Part shown: positions 5,189 to 12,536 of the stretch, in pieces
How positions within the stretch are numbered: the first letter of the stretch is position 1
Layout: the number at the start of each line of letters is the position of its first letter
Assembly (NCBI GenBank): GCA_947565475.1
Contig: CANOGI010000029.1
Location: 1-13,536, forward strand
Direction: 5' to 3'
DNA from: an uncultured Eubacteriaceae bacterium
Lineage (GTDB): Bacteria > Bacillota > Clostridia > Lachnospirales > CAG-274
Length of the DNA stretch: 13,536 nucleotides
Position numbers and translations under genes: made by a program
The notes under the pieces: generated by a model
The model's database searches: none
Told to the model about the DNA's origin: nothing
What the model saw: only the letters and a program-made list of their open reading frames with translations

Positions 5189-7144
5189 TTAATCTTCCAC
5201 TCTCACTTTAAAGGTTTCTTTAACTTCGTCTCCGGAAGTACCTCTCGCGTAGACGGTGTAAGTAATTCTTCCCTCGTCTGTCGCCTCAAAATGGAGTCTC
5301 CATACATACTCATCATCGTCTTTCTCACTGCGTTTGGAAAGAGAGGCGACTTTTTTATCGTCGGGGTCCTCAATCCATACTTTATCAACATTTGTGGACG
5401 TTCTTATTGTAACCTCAACATCATCGTAAAGGTCTACAGTATTATCCTCAAGGTCAATATCAATTATCTCAAGCTCCTCGCTTTCCTCAAGATCCAGCGT
5501 AAACTTACGTTTTACGTCGTGGTTATCCTCGTCATAAGCGTAAATATAATAATTTTTATCAGTCTGGGCATCTTTTATGGTAAGGCTCCATACTCGGCTT
5601 GTTCCGTTTTTTGATGAGGAAGTGGAGGTGTCTATTGTTTTGTCCTTATTGTCGGCAACCTCAACTTTTTTAGCCTCGGAAGTGGTTATAACCTTAATTC
5701 TCACGTCGTCGCCCTCTTCGGCGTCGTCGTCCTCAACAGATACGCTTTTTATGGCGAGCTTATCATCGTTTACGTCGGTTCCTTTTACGCTGAAGCTTTT
5801 ATGTGTGTCGTCGTCGTCGCTGTAGGCGTAAACGAAAAATTTATTTGTGCCCTCGTCCTCAACGGGAACGGATATTTTCCATATTTTCTCATTGTCGCTT
5901 TTATCTTTTGACGACTCGTAGATAACGGGTTTTACAACTCTGTTATCATCGTTGTCAAACACTCGTATCTCATTAATATCGTAAGTTGTTTTTACTTTAA
6001 TTGTAACCTCGCCGCCTACGTCAACCTCATCTTCGCTTACGTCGATGTCTTTTATTTTGCAATCGTCGTCGTCATCGTCGTCGTCGTCACTTGAACTGTC
6101 TTTGTCAACGTCTATGGTTACTGTCTGATACTCGCTTGTGTATCCTTTGGCGTTTCCCACGTGAATTGTAAACTCTCTGTTTCCCGACTTGGTCATTTTT
6201 ACCCTGCCCTCAAAGACTCTGTCATCTCCTGAGGCGTTATAACTTGTAAGCTCTTTTGTGTCGGCGTTGAAATCGTTTTCTATTTTTACTTTAGTAGCCG
6301 TTGAGTTTGTATATACCGTAAACTCAACGTATTCGTTGCGGTCAACCGAATAATCGCTTACTGTATAATTTTTAAGCTTAGGTGAGGAGTCCGCCACAAC
6401 AGACACGTTTACGGGCATTCCAGTCTCACCGTATCCACCCTCGTTTCCCGCGTATACGGAAACGCCTTTATATCCAGTGGTATTTGAGTTAGGCACCCAG
6501 TTTACGGCGAAAGATTTTGTTCCATCGCCATTCTCTGTGTAGGTAACACTCTCGTTTACCATTGTATTAGTGTCCGTGTCTATAAGTTTTACTTTTGTGG
6601 TGGTTGGAGAGGCTAGAATATTCACAAGTACGCTCTCTCCGGTGTTTACCGCTGTTTTATTCGGTTGCGCCGTGAGTATGGACGGTGTGTCCGTGGTTAT
6701 TATAACCTGTCTTTGGTCGTTGTTCCAGTCAACGACGGCTCCCATAGCCTCACCAAGCATACGAACAGGCATAAGCGTTCTGTTCATTGAGTTTATTGAC
6801 GCTGTGTCAAAGGTGAGTGCCTCGCCGTTTACTGTTATAACGTTTGTTCTCATTTTATGTACTATTGTACGGCTGCCTTTTGTGAATGTCATTGTTTCCG
6901 TTTCTTTGTTCCAGTCTGTCTGCATTCCGAAGTAATCCGCCGTGGTACGCACAGGAACCATTACACGGCTATTATTTATTATAGGCTGAGCGTCGCTGAA
7001 CACGAGTTTTTTTCCGTTTAAGTATACACCGTCAATATCATTAACGCCAGCCGCCAATGATGTGACAGCGCTTATCTGGCAAATGGAAACGGTCAAAACC
7101 GCCGCTGTTAATACTGACATTATTTTTTTCAGCAAAGAAATCAT
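5189..7144 (-). CDS. Secreted surface protein: copper amine oxidase-like N-terminal domain plus Ig-like repeats
   Basis: About 650 residues. A signal peptide (two Lys, a hydrophobic run, and a likely cut after TSLAA near residue 31) is followed by a copper amine oxidase N-terminal-like domain at about 35-150. This has two halves marked VMVPVRTTADYFG and RTLMPVRMLGEAMGA, each ending in W-N; in Firmicutes the module is cell-surface associated and not an oxidase by itself. Five beta-sandwich-like modules of about 90 residues follow (near 155-250, 252-345, 362-460, 465-555 and 558-651), the last three clearly alike in their IKDIDV/IKSVSV/IIDIDL starts. A poly-Asp linker lies near residue 350. There is no LPXTG or SLH anchor. 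The start is uncertain: AAAGGA touches ATG 7144, leaving no spacer, but suits TTG 7135; TTG 7153 has no ribosome site. The product probably binds cell wall or ligand; this is inference. Confidence 0.85.
   Translation of the reverse strand: MISLLKKIMSVLTAAVLTVSICQISAVTSLAAGVNDIDGVYLNGKKLVFSDAQPIINNSRVMVPVRTTADYFGMQTDWNKETETMTFTKGSRTIVHKMRTNVITVNGEALTFDTASINSMNRTLMPVRMLGEAMGAVVDWNNDQRQVIITTDTPSILTAQPNKTAVNTGESVLVNILASPTTTKVKLIDTDTNTMVNESVTYTENGDGTKSFAVNWVPNSNTTGYKGVSVYAGNEGGYGETGMPVNVSVVADSSPKLKNYTVSDYSVDRNEYVEFTVYTNSTATKVKIENDFNADTKELTSYNASGDDRVFEGRVKMTKSGNREFTIHVGNAKGYTSEYQTVTIDVDKDSSSDDDDDDDDDCKIKDIDVSEDEVDVGGEVTIKVKTTYDINEIRVFDNDDNRVVKPVIYESSKDKSDNEKIWKISVPVEDEGTNKFFVYAYSDDDDTHKSFSVKGTDVNDDKLAIKSVSVEDDDAEEGDDVRIKVITTSEAKKVEVADNKDKTIDTSTSSSKNGTSRVWSLTIKDAQTDKNYYIYAYDEDNHDVKRKFTLDLEESEELEIIDIDLEDNTVDLYDDVEVTIRTSTNVDKVWIEDPDDKKVASLSKRSEKDDDEYVWRLHFEATDEGRITYTVYARGTSGDEVKETFKVRVED
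6064..6090 (-). repeat. In-frame trinucleotide tract encoding poly-Asp
   Basis: A run of GTC/ATC triplets on the + strand (GAC/GAT codons on the coding - strand) encodes nine consecutive Asp within the surface protein, between its second and third Ig-like modules. Such a tract can lengthen or shorten by slippage without a frame change. Its role is probably a flexible, calcium-attracting linker. Confidence 0.8.
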
Positions 7145-7174
7145 TCCTTTCAATTAAATTTTAAAAAACTTTTT

Positions 7175-7323
7175 AACCGACAGAGAAAGTCACCCGATTA
7201 TTAAGCGGTGGTACTTACTCTTGTATTCGGGGGGAGTGTAAAGTCACTCTGAATACAAAGGCAAATATTTTCGCCGTCGGTTACGAGAATTTTTGTTATA
7301 CAAAAATTCCAGTAGTCTCGACT
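7175..7323 (+). repeat. Structured repeat A, copy 4
   Basis: Closing stem AACCGAC 7175-7181 pairs perfectly with GTCGGTT 7276-7282. Hairpin 2 is CACC...GGTG around GATTATTAAGC. Hairpin 3 is TTGTATTC 7221-7228 with GAATACAA 7251-7258, with GAGTG/CACTC inside. Hairpin 4 is GGC-AAATATTTTC-GCC. The last hairpin has the arms GAATTTTTGT and ACAAAAATTC. It ends at TCTCGAC. It begins 30 bases upstream of the surface-protein start, with its A strand opposite to that gene. Confidence 0.85.
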
Positions 7324-7343
7324 ATTAAGTTATGACGATTTCT

Positions 7344-7490
7344 AACCGACAAAATAAACCCGAGGGCTATAGAGCCGGTGAATTTACTTTTGTGTTAGTT
7401 TTGGAGCAAGTTCCGGCTAAACACAAGAGAGTTGTAAGACGCTGTGGGTTATAGGTATTTTTATAAAATAAAAATACGAATGGTTTTTAG
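7344..7490 (+). repeat. Structured repeat A, copy 5 (divergent)
   Basis: It starts at AACCGAC 7344, just 20 bases after copy 4. The sequence has drifted far, but the pairing remains. Hairpin 3 is TTGTGTTAG 7390-7398 with CTAAACACAA 7417-7426 plus GGAGC/GTTCC inside. The last hairpin is GTATTTTTAT 7455-7464 with ATAAAAATAC 7468-7477. The closing AACC/GGTT survives (GGTT at 7447-7450). It ends near GGTTTTTAGATG. The changes in the arms are matched by changes in the partners compared with copy 4. Confidence 0.7.
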
Positions 7491-7508
7491 ATGTATTTTT
7501 ACAATAAC

Positions 7509-7537
7509 ATTATATCACAGCGGATTATACATTACAA
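7509..7537 (-). promoter_or_regulatory. Sigma-A promoter reading toward the surface-protein gene
   Basis: On the - strand TTGTAA (7537-7532) is followed by a 17-base spacer and a perfect TATAAT (7514-7509), preceded by TGTGA. Transcription would begin near 7502, giving a leader of about 350 bases to the start at 7144. That leader would contain the complement of repeat A copies 5 and 4. It is the best promoter match seen in the window. Confidence 0.65.
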
Positions 7538-7581
7538 TTTCAAGCGTATTAAAATTTTATTACAATTATTAAGAATAAAGG

Positions 7582-7607
7582 AAAAAATTATGAGTAAACT
7601 CATTTTA
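7582..7607 (-). terminator. Weak hairpin terminator after pyrE
   Basis: On the - strand AAAATGAG-TTTA-CTCAT is followed by AATTTTTTCC, a five-base GC-poor stem with a T-run. It lies about 75 bases after the pyrE stop and before the promoter at 7509-7537. The stem is short, so read-through is likely. Confidence 0.35.
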
Positions 7608-7678
7608 TACCAATAGACTTCTTTAGAAAATCTAAAATCGCGATAAAGTTTCGGAAGAAATCTTATAACCTTTTTTAT

Positions 7679-8332
7679 TTACTGAACGCCGTAAGTTTTC
7701 CTGTATTCAATCATTTTATCAAGATACTGTTTTCCGTCTATGTCTCCGTCTTTAATACACTCGATAATATCTAAAAGAGTTACGATAGGATAAACTTTTA
7801 TACCAAATTCATCATATATTTCCTGTACCGCTGATTTATCCCCTTTGCCTTTTTCCATTCTATCCACGGATATAATCACTCCCGATACGGAGACGTCAGC
7901 TTCTTTTTTTAATATGGGAAGGGTTTCCCTTACGGCGGTGCCCGCTGTTATAACGTCCTCTATTATAAGAACTTTATCATTGTCATTAAGCTTATGTCCT
8001 ACGATAACGCCTCCTTCTCCGTGGTCTTTCGCCTCTTTTCGGTTAAAGCAGTAGTTTACGTTTTTTCCGAATTTTGAGTATAGAGACGCCGCCGCCGAGA
8101 CACAGAGAGGAATTCCTTTATACGCCGGTCCGAAAAACACGTCCGCCTCAATTTTATTTTCCTCTACGCACCGAGCGTAAAATTCACCGAGTTTTCCTAT
8201 CTGCTCACCTGTTTTATAGTTTCCGGTGTTTATGAAATAAGGGGCGATTCTTCCGCTTTTTAAGGTGAATTCCCCGAACGTAAGAACATTTGAGTCGCAC
8301 ATAAATTTTATGAATTCTTTTTTATAGCTCAT
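7679..8332 (-). CDS. pyrE: Orotate phosphoribosyltransferase
   Basis: A 217-residue cytosolic enzyme that joins orotate to PRPP to give OMP in pyrimidine synthesis. The PRPP-binding motif VLIIEDVITAGTAVRE is at residues 121-136. The mobile loop NRKEAKDHGEGG (97-108) carries the catalytic lysine/histidine region. The N-terminal FTLKSGRIAPYFINTG (22-37) is the usual substrate-side segment. Length matches the family. ATG 8332 has a strong GGAGGT 7 bases upstream. It stands alone, with no other pyr gene beside it, and has its own promoter. I saw no obvious PyrR-type leader in the short upstream region. Confidence 0.96.
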   Translation of the reverse strand: MSYKKEFIKFMCDSNVLTFGEFTLKSGRIAPYFINTGNYKTGEQIGKLGEFYARCVEENKIEADVFFGPAYKGIPLCVSAAASLYSKFGKNVNYCFNRKEAKDHGEGGVIVGHKLNDNDKVLIIEDVITAGTAVRETLPILKKEADVSVSGVIISVDRMEKGKGDKSAVQEIYDEFGIKVYPIVTLLDIIECIKDGDIDGKQYLDKMIEYRKTYGVQ

Positions 8333-8373
8333 TTTATTACCTCCGTTTAATTTTTTGAGTTCTTTAACTATAT

Positions 8374-8402
8374 ATTCTATAACAAATTTTATAATGTTTC
8401 AA
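8374..8402 (-). promoter_or_regulatory. pyrE promoter
   Basis: On the - strand TTGAAA (8402-8397), a 17-base spacer and TAGAAT (8379-8374). Each box differs from the consensus at one position. Transcription would start near 8367, about 35 bases before pyrE ATG. Confidence 0.6.
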
Positions 8403-8449
8403 CCGAATTTTATTGAATTAAAAGGTAATATTTGATATATTAAACCTGT

Positions 8450-8478
8450 TTGACAAGTCATTTGGAAGTTATTAAAAA
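8450..8478 (+). promoter_or_regulatory. Candidate promoter of the EamA transporter gene
   Basis: A perfect TTGACA (8450-8455) with a 17-base spacer to TAAAAA (8473-8478), a poor -10. It lies back to back with the pyrE promoter. Its TTG could be misread as the start codon of the gene. Confidence 0.45.
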
Positions 8479-8503
8479 TATTTTTTGGAAAGAAGTTTTG
8501 TAT

Positions 8504-9376
8504 ATGAGTAAAAAAACGAAAGCGGTAATTTTTATAATATCGGCGGCTTTCTTTTTCGCCCTTATGAATACTTTTGTCAAGCTTTCGGGCGAGCTGCCGG
8601 CTATTCAGAAAAGTTTTTTCAGGAATTTTATAGCGCTTATAGCTGCGGCGGGAATTTTAAGAAAGACAGGATTGGGATTTAAACCTCAAAGCAAAAACAT
8701 AAAGCTTTTGATAATCCGCTCAATAACGGGAACGGTCGGGATTTTAGGCAATTTTTACGCCGTCGGGAAGCTGGGTTTAGCCGACGCCTCTATGATTCAG
8801 AAGTTATCGCCTTTTTTAGCTATAATATTCTCTTTTTTATTTTTAAATGAAAAAGTTAAATTGTATCAGATTTTTGGAGTTATCGCGGCTTTCGCCGGAA
8901 GTGTTTTTGTTATAAAGCCGGGGACGGACGTGGATATCTTTCCCGCTCTTATAGGCGTTTTGGGAGCCTGCGGGGCGGGCTCGGCGTATACCGCCGTGAG
9001 GGCTTTGGGAAACAGAGGGGAAAAAGGCCCTGTCATAGTCTTTTTCTTTTCCGCCTTTTCATGTGTTGTTACATTGCCGTATATTCTGTTTAAATATGAG
9101 CCTATGAGCCTTTATCAAGTGTTTATGCTTCTTTTGGCGGGGCTTTCGGCGGCGGGAGGCCAGTTTAGCGTAACAGCCGCCTATAGCAACGCTCCAGCCA
9201 AAGAAATTTCCGTGTTTGATTATTCTCAGGTTATTTTCGCCGCTGTGTTCGGTTTTGTTTTTATGGGGGACTTGCCTGATGTTTACAGCGTGATTGGATA
9301 TATAATTATTTTTGGCGCCTCTGCCGTTATGTTTTTTATCGGAAAATCAGAAAGTAAGAAAAATTCTGACGTTTAA
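8504..9376 (+). CDS. EamA/DMT family membrane transporter
   Basis: A 290-residue integral membrane protein with ten hydrophobic segments in two homologous halves. The first half begins AVIFIISAAFFFALMNTFVK and includes the typical QKLSPFLAIIFSFLFLNEKVKLYQIFGV; the second ends SQVIFAAVFGFVFMGDLPDVYSVIGYIIIFG. This is the drug/metabolite transporter (EamA, RhaT-like) fold, whose members export amino acids, nucleosides or other small metabolites; the substrate cannot be read from sequence. I chose ATG 8504 because GGAAAGAAG at 8487-8495 precedes it and because the in-frame TTG at 8450 is the -35 box, not a start. The stop codon TAA 9374-9376 overlaps the first two bases of repeat A copy 6. Confidence 0.9.
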   Translation: MSKKTKAVIFIISAAFFFALMNTFVKLSGELPAIQKSFFRNFIALIAAAGILRKTGLGFKPQSKNIKLLIIRSITGTVGILGNFYAVGKLGLADASMIQKLSPFLAIIFSFLFLNEKVKLYQIFGVIAAFAGSVFVIKPGTDVDIFPALIGVLGACGAGSAYTAVRALGNRGEKGPVIVFFFSAFSCVVTLPYILFKYEPMSLYQVFMLLLAGLSAAGGQFSVTAAYSNAPAKEISVFDYSQVIFAAVFGFVFMGDLPDVYSVIGYIIIFGASAVMFFIGKSESKKNSDV

Positions 9377-9475
9377 CTGGCAGGGGGAGCGCAGACTCAC
9401 TCTGAATACAAAGGCGAATACTTTCGCCGTAGGGTATGAGAGTTTTTATTATACAAAAATTTAAGTAGTTTTGGC
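9375..9475 (+). repeat. Repeat A, copy 6 (internal deletion)
   Basis: It begins AACTGGCAGGGGGAG at 9375, lacks hairpin 2 and the 5' arm of hairpin 3, then matches the family from ACTCACTCTGAATACAAAGG through the intact hairpin 4 (GGCGAA-TACT-TTCGCC) and the last A/T hairpin, ending AGTAGTTTTGG. The closing strand has decayed to GTAGGGT. Its first bases complete the stop codon of the transporter gene. From 9476 to 9606 there is only A/T-rich spacer. Confidence 0.8.
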
Positions 9476-9606
9476 CCGATTTAAAGCGAACTGGCGAAAG
9501 AATAAATAAGCGAGTTTCGCGGAGTTTCTTCCTCGTATTCTCAAATTTACTCATAGCTTTTTATGAAGCCGAATAAATTTATATATAAAAAAAATGGAGT
9601 GTTTTT

Positions 9607-10287
9607 ATGTCCTTGATTATAGGAATAACCCATTCTTATGAAGACAATTTCGCTAAACTCAATACTGACTATTTAAAGATTACAGCGTTTTTCGGAGCTA
9701 CAAGCCTGATAATCCCCTATACGGAAAAAGTTTCGGAAATACTTGATATAACGGACGGCGTAATTCTTTCGGGGGGAGGAGATTTAAGCGAGCGCCTGAT
9801 TTCTGAAAAGTTAAGCCCAATGGCTAAAAATATTTATCCTGACAGAGATGTTTTTGAGGCGGAGCTTTGCGCTGAGGCGTATAAAAGGAATATTCCCCTC
9901 CTTGGGATATGCAGGGGCGTACAGGTTATGAACGCGGCTTTAGGGGGAATGATTTATCAGCATATAGACGGGCATATATCAGAATACGCCGATTTAAAAA
10001 ATAAAGATGAGGCGGTTATCCACAAAATAAAAATAAATAAAGAAAGTTTTCTTTATAAAATTACGGAATCTGAGTATTGGAATGTAAACTCGTTTCATCA
10101 TCAGTGTGTTAAAACTCCGGCGCGTGATTTTATTGTTTCCGCGAAGAGCGATGATTTTAACATCGAGGCTATTGAGAATCCGGAAAAAAGATTTTTCGCC
10201 GGAGTGCAGTGGCACCCTGAAAAGACCCCTGATGATAAGTTATCAAAAGGAATTTTTCAAAATTTTATAGAGGCTTGTAAAAAATAG
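9607..10287 (+). CDS. Class I glutamine amidotransferase-like hydrolase, gamma-glutamyl-GABA hydrolase (PuuD/C26) family
   Basis: A 226-residue cytosolic protein. The nucleophile elbow GICRGVQVMN places Cys102 as nucleophile. GVQWHPE near the end supplies His203 and Glu205 of the triad. SGGGDLSE (55-62) is the substrate-loop signature of the peptidase C26 branch. Members cleave gamma-glutamyl bonds such as gamma-glutamyl-GABA or folate polyglutamate. No puu genes are nearby, so the substrate is open. It is slightly shorter than the usual roughly 240-255 residues. ATG 9607 follows GGAG at 9596-9599. It ends before a perfect palindromic terminator. The transporter upstream is 230 bases away and separated by a repeat, so a joint role is only possible. 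Confidence 0.9.
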   Translation: MSLIIGITHSYEDNFAKLNTDYLKITAFFGATSLIIPYTEKVSEILDITDGVILSGGGDLSERLISEKLSPMAKNIYPDRDVFEAELCAEAYKRNIPLLGICRGVQVMNAALGGMIYQHIDGHISEYADLKNKDEAVIHKIKINKESFLYKITESEYWNVNSFHHQCVKTPARDFIVSAKSDDFNIEAIENPEKRFFAGVQWHPEKTPDDKLSKGIFQNFIEACKK

Positions 10288-10304
10288 ATGTTTTTAAGCG
10301 GATT

Positions 10305-10344
10305 AAAAATCTCCTGTAAAGTATACTTTACAGGAGATTTTTTT
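10305..10344 (+). terminator. Perfect palindromic terminator with T-tract
   Basis: AAAAATCTCCTGTAAAGTA (10305-10323) is exactly inverted at 10324-10342, a 19-bp arm centred on GTATAC, with T continuing to 10344. It lies 18 bases after the stop of the hydrolase gene and would work in both directions. Confidence 0.85.
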
Positions 10345-10466
10345 ATATGTTAAAATTATATATATTTACTATATAAGTATACTATTATTTTTGTACAAAT
10401 GTCAACAAAAAAATAATTTTTTTCTATTGCTAAAAGTTCTTTTATAAAGTATACTTTGTAGGAGAA
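10315..10466. promoter_or_regulatory. Three AGTATACT-type palindromes
   Basis: AAAGTATACTTT occurs at 10318-10329 inside the terminator and again at 10446-10457. TAAGTATACTAT lies at 10374-10385. The copy at 10449-10466 repeats GTATACTTTxxAGGAGA of the terminator with two changes. The pattern is like a set of dyad operator sites, but no regulator gene is in the window and no gene start directly follows. They may instead be relics of the terminator palindrome. Confidence 0.4.
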
Positions 10467-10519
10467 AAAGCTTTTAAATTTTGGTAAACGCCGGCAGATT
10501 AAAAAACGTGAGTTCGATG

Positions 10520-10831
10520 AAAAATAACAGTAAAACGTAGTTTTGCTTAGAAGTTTTTGTCAAACTTTTTTCAATAGGCGCCGCAAAGAAGTGCGGGCGG
10601 CGTAAGCCGACTTTTGGCAGAGCCAAAAGCACTGACCAGTTTGCGGAGTTTGATGCAGAGTCTCAAGTCCTTTATTCTTAAAGAGCATTTGGAACCTTTT
10701 TCTATCGCGAGAGCTGGCCGAGAAGCTATGATTTACCGATTGACCGTACTCCATACACAAAATTTTGAGACTGCTATTGAAAAAATTTTGACGGAAGCTT
10801 TCGTGTGAAACTACGTTTTGAGGTTATTTTT
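10520..10831. mobile_element. MITE-like element D with 58-bp terminal inverted repeats
   Basis: Arms 10520-10577 and 10774-10831 are inverted copies, 45 of 58 positions identical without gaps, beginning AAAAATAAC and ending CAATAG. The 196-base interior has hairpins, such as CTTTTGGC (10611-10618) with GCCAAAAG (10622-10629) and GCCGC/GCGGC near 10579-10602, and is richer in GC than its surroundings. It codes for no convincing protein and no transposase. A part of its interior (10656-10713) recurs at 12434-12499. Clear target-site duplications were not found. Confidence 0.7.
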
Positions 10832-10907
10832 TATTTAATTTATGTTATTTTTAGTATTTTTTACTTGGCGTTTGTTTTGGATAAAACATTAAGGAGGAAG
10901 ATTTAAT

Positions 10908-12425
10908 ATGAACATGAAAAAGAAAACGGCTATTTTAATGGCAAGCGTTATAACGGCTACTATGATTCCCGTAACAGGGGTATTGGCTGACTCGATGAAT
11001 AATATAAATAAGGTAGTCTCAATAAAGGACGGCGCTTTTTATGACGAGGTTTATTTAAGAATTCAGCCATACGATGAAGTGAAAATGGGAGACACGATTA
11101 GGCTTTCCATAGAGAACGGAAAATTCGGTGAGAACATTGACAAGTATCAGTATAAATTGGGTGATATGACATATGATAAACTTAAATCCGCTTATGAGGG
11201 GCTGTCATCAGATTACTTATTAGATGATGCAATTTTTGATAATTTTATGAGTGAGCTTATGAATGAGAATAAAACGAGCGACCTTCCTTATTATCTCAGA
11301 AGAAAAAACGATAAGGAATTGGAGGTTGAATTATTTGCTTGTCCTAATGGAATTGTAGGTGAGAATATTTACGGATTTGGAAAACCAGCTTACAGAATTC
11401 CTCTGCCTTTTACCGCGGGCAGTTCAAGTCAAGTGGCGGTCTCTATTGATTCTATGGGAACGTCAATAAGGGGCGGGATGACATATATTGTAGCGACGCC
11501 ACCAAGTACAGGGGAGGATATGCCTGAGAATATAATCCCAATTTATCAGAGCATAGCTGGTTCAAATGCTCTAAATAGGGTAGTTGCGGTTAAGGAAGGC
11601 GATTTTAATGACGAGGTTTATTTAAGAATTCAGCCTGGCGGAGAGGTGAAAATGGGAGATACGATTAGACTGTTTATAAAGAACGGAAAATTCGGGGAGG
11701 ATATTGACAAATATCAATATAAACTAAGTGATATGACATATGATAAACTCAAAGCGCTTTATGGAGATGCGTCATCGGAATTCTCATCGGGAATTATAGT
11801 TTTTGACAACGTTATGAAAGACTATATGAGTGAGGAAAGAACAAGCGCCCTCCCTTATTACCTTAGAAGAAAGAGCGATAAGGAATTGGAGGTTGAGCTG
11901 TTTGCCTGTCCTGAAATCTATGCCGGAAAAAATATTTATGGATTAGAAAATACAGCATATAAAATTCCTTTGCCTTTTACCGCTACGAGTTCGGAAAATG
12001 TGATGGTTACGATTGATTCAATAGGAGCTCCGATTAAGGGAGGAGCTACTTATACTATCGGGAAAAACGCCGAGGCTTCGGGAGATGAGGTAACAGGAGG
12101 AACCATTCACATTAATGTGGGAAACCGTTTTAAAGCGACAATTGGGGAGAAAGGGAATATTTTATGGGAGTCAAGCAATCCAGAAATTGTTTCGGTTGAC
12201 ACAGACGGCGTTTTAACGGGCATAAGCGAGGGAACTTGCGAGGTAACAGCTAAATTGTATGGAAATATAATAGCTAAATACAATGTCACTGTGAACAAAA
12301 CAGAGAACTCTGGCGGTTCTGTTTTGGGAGATGTTGACGGAGACGGCGTTTTAACAGCGGGAGACGTCTCATTGCTTCTTCAAAAAGTACTTGACTCTGA
12401 GTTTGCTTTCCCTAAGAAAAAATAA
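10908..12425 (+). CDS. Secreted protein: duplicated 189-residue unit, BIG2 domain, half dockerin
   Basis: 505 residues. A signal peptide (MKKK, a hydrophobic run, and a likely cut after VLA at residue 27) leads into two tandem copies of an unrecognised unit, about 33-209 and 222-398. They keep an exact 189-residue period and share DEVYLRIQP, EVKMGDTIRL, DKYQYKL, LPYYLRRK and DKELEVELFACP. A bacterial Ig-like group 2 domain follows at about 405-465 (WESSNPEIVSVDTDGVLTGI). The end, GDVDGDGVLTAGDVSLLLQK, is one calcium-binding dockerin-type segment; classical dockerins have two. It is probably an exported adhesion or scaffold-linked protein. AAGGAGGA lies 7 bases before ATG 10908. The half dockerin may be natural, or cut short by the repeat fragment that starts 8 bases after the stop. 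Confidence 0.88.
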   Translation: MNMKKKTAILMASVITATMIPVTGVLADSMNNINKVVSIKDGAFYDEVYLRIQPYDEVKMGDTIRLSIENGKFGENIDKYQYKLGDMTYDKLKSAYEGLSSDYLLDDAIFDNFMSELMNENKTSDLPYYLRRKNDKELEVELFACPNGIVGENIYGFGKPAYRIPLPFTAGSSSQVAVSIDSMGTSIRGGMTYIVATPPSTGEDMPENIIPIYQSIAGSNALNRVVAVKEGDFNDEVYLRIQPGGEVKMGDTIRLFIKNGKFGEDIDKYQYKLSDMTYDKLKALYGDASSEFSSGIIVFDNVMKDYMSEERTSALPYYLRRKSDKELEVELFACPEIYAGKNIYGLENTAYKIPLPFTATSSENVMVTIDSIGAPIKGGATYTIGKNAEASGDEVTGGTIHINVGNRFKATIGEKGNILWESSNPEIVSVDTDGVLTGISEGTCEVTAKLYGNIIAKYNVTVNKTENSGGSVLGDVDGDGVLTAGDVSLLLQKVLDSEFAFPKKK

Positions 12426-12433
12426 TGAACGGC

Positions 12434-12506
12434 AAAGCCTCAAGGTTTTTATGCTTAAAGAGTATTTTTGGAGGTTTGGAACCTTTTTCCGATAGAGAAA
12501 GGTTCC
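12434..12506 (+). repeat. Fragment of element D plus hairpin after the dockerin gene
   Basis: From 12434 the sequence matches the interior of element D (10656-10713): CTCAAG, then TTTTAT-CTTAAAGAG-ATTT, an 8-base insertion, then TTTGGAACCTTTTTC. GGAACCTTTTTC with GAGAAAGGTTCC (12478-12506) forms a hairpin that the first copy lacks. No T-run follows, so termination is doubtful. Confidence 0.6.
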
Positions 12507-12536
12507 ATTAATCATAAATTTTTGTCGAACTTACGC

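Noticed and set aside
8450..8503. N-terminal extension of the transporter from TTG 8450
   Set aside because: The TTG is part of a perfect TTGACA -35 box, no ribosome site precedes it, and ATG 8504 has one and starts a normal first membrane helix.
10560..10808. Short reading frames on both strands within element D
   Set aside because: They fall inside the hairpin-rich interior and arms of a MITE-like element and have no ribosome site; pairing explains the sequence better than coding.
10520..10831. Degenerate transposase gene in element D
   Set aside because: No frame on either strand shows a continuous recognisable transposase motif; stops and hairpins dominate.
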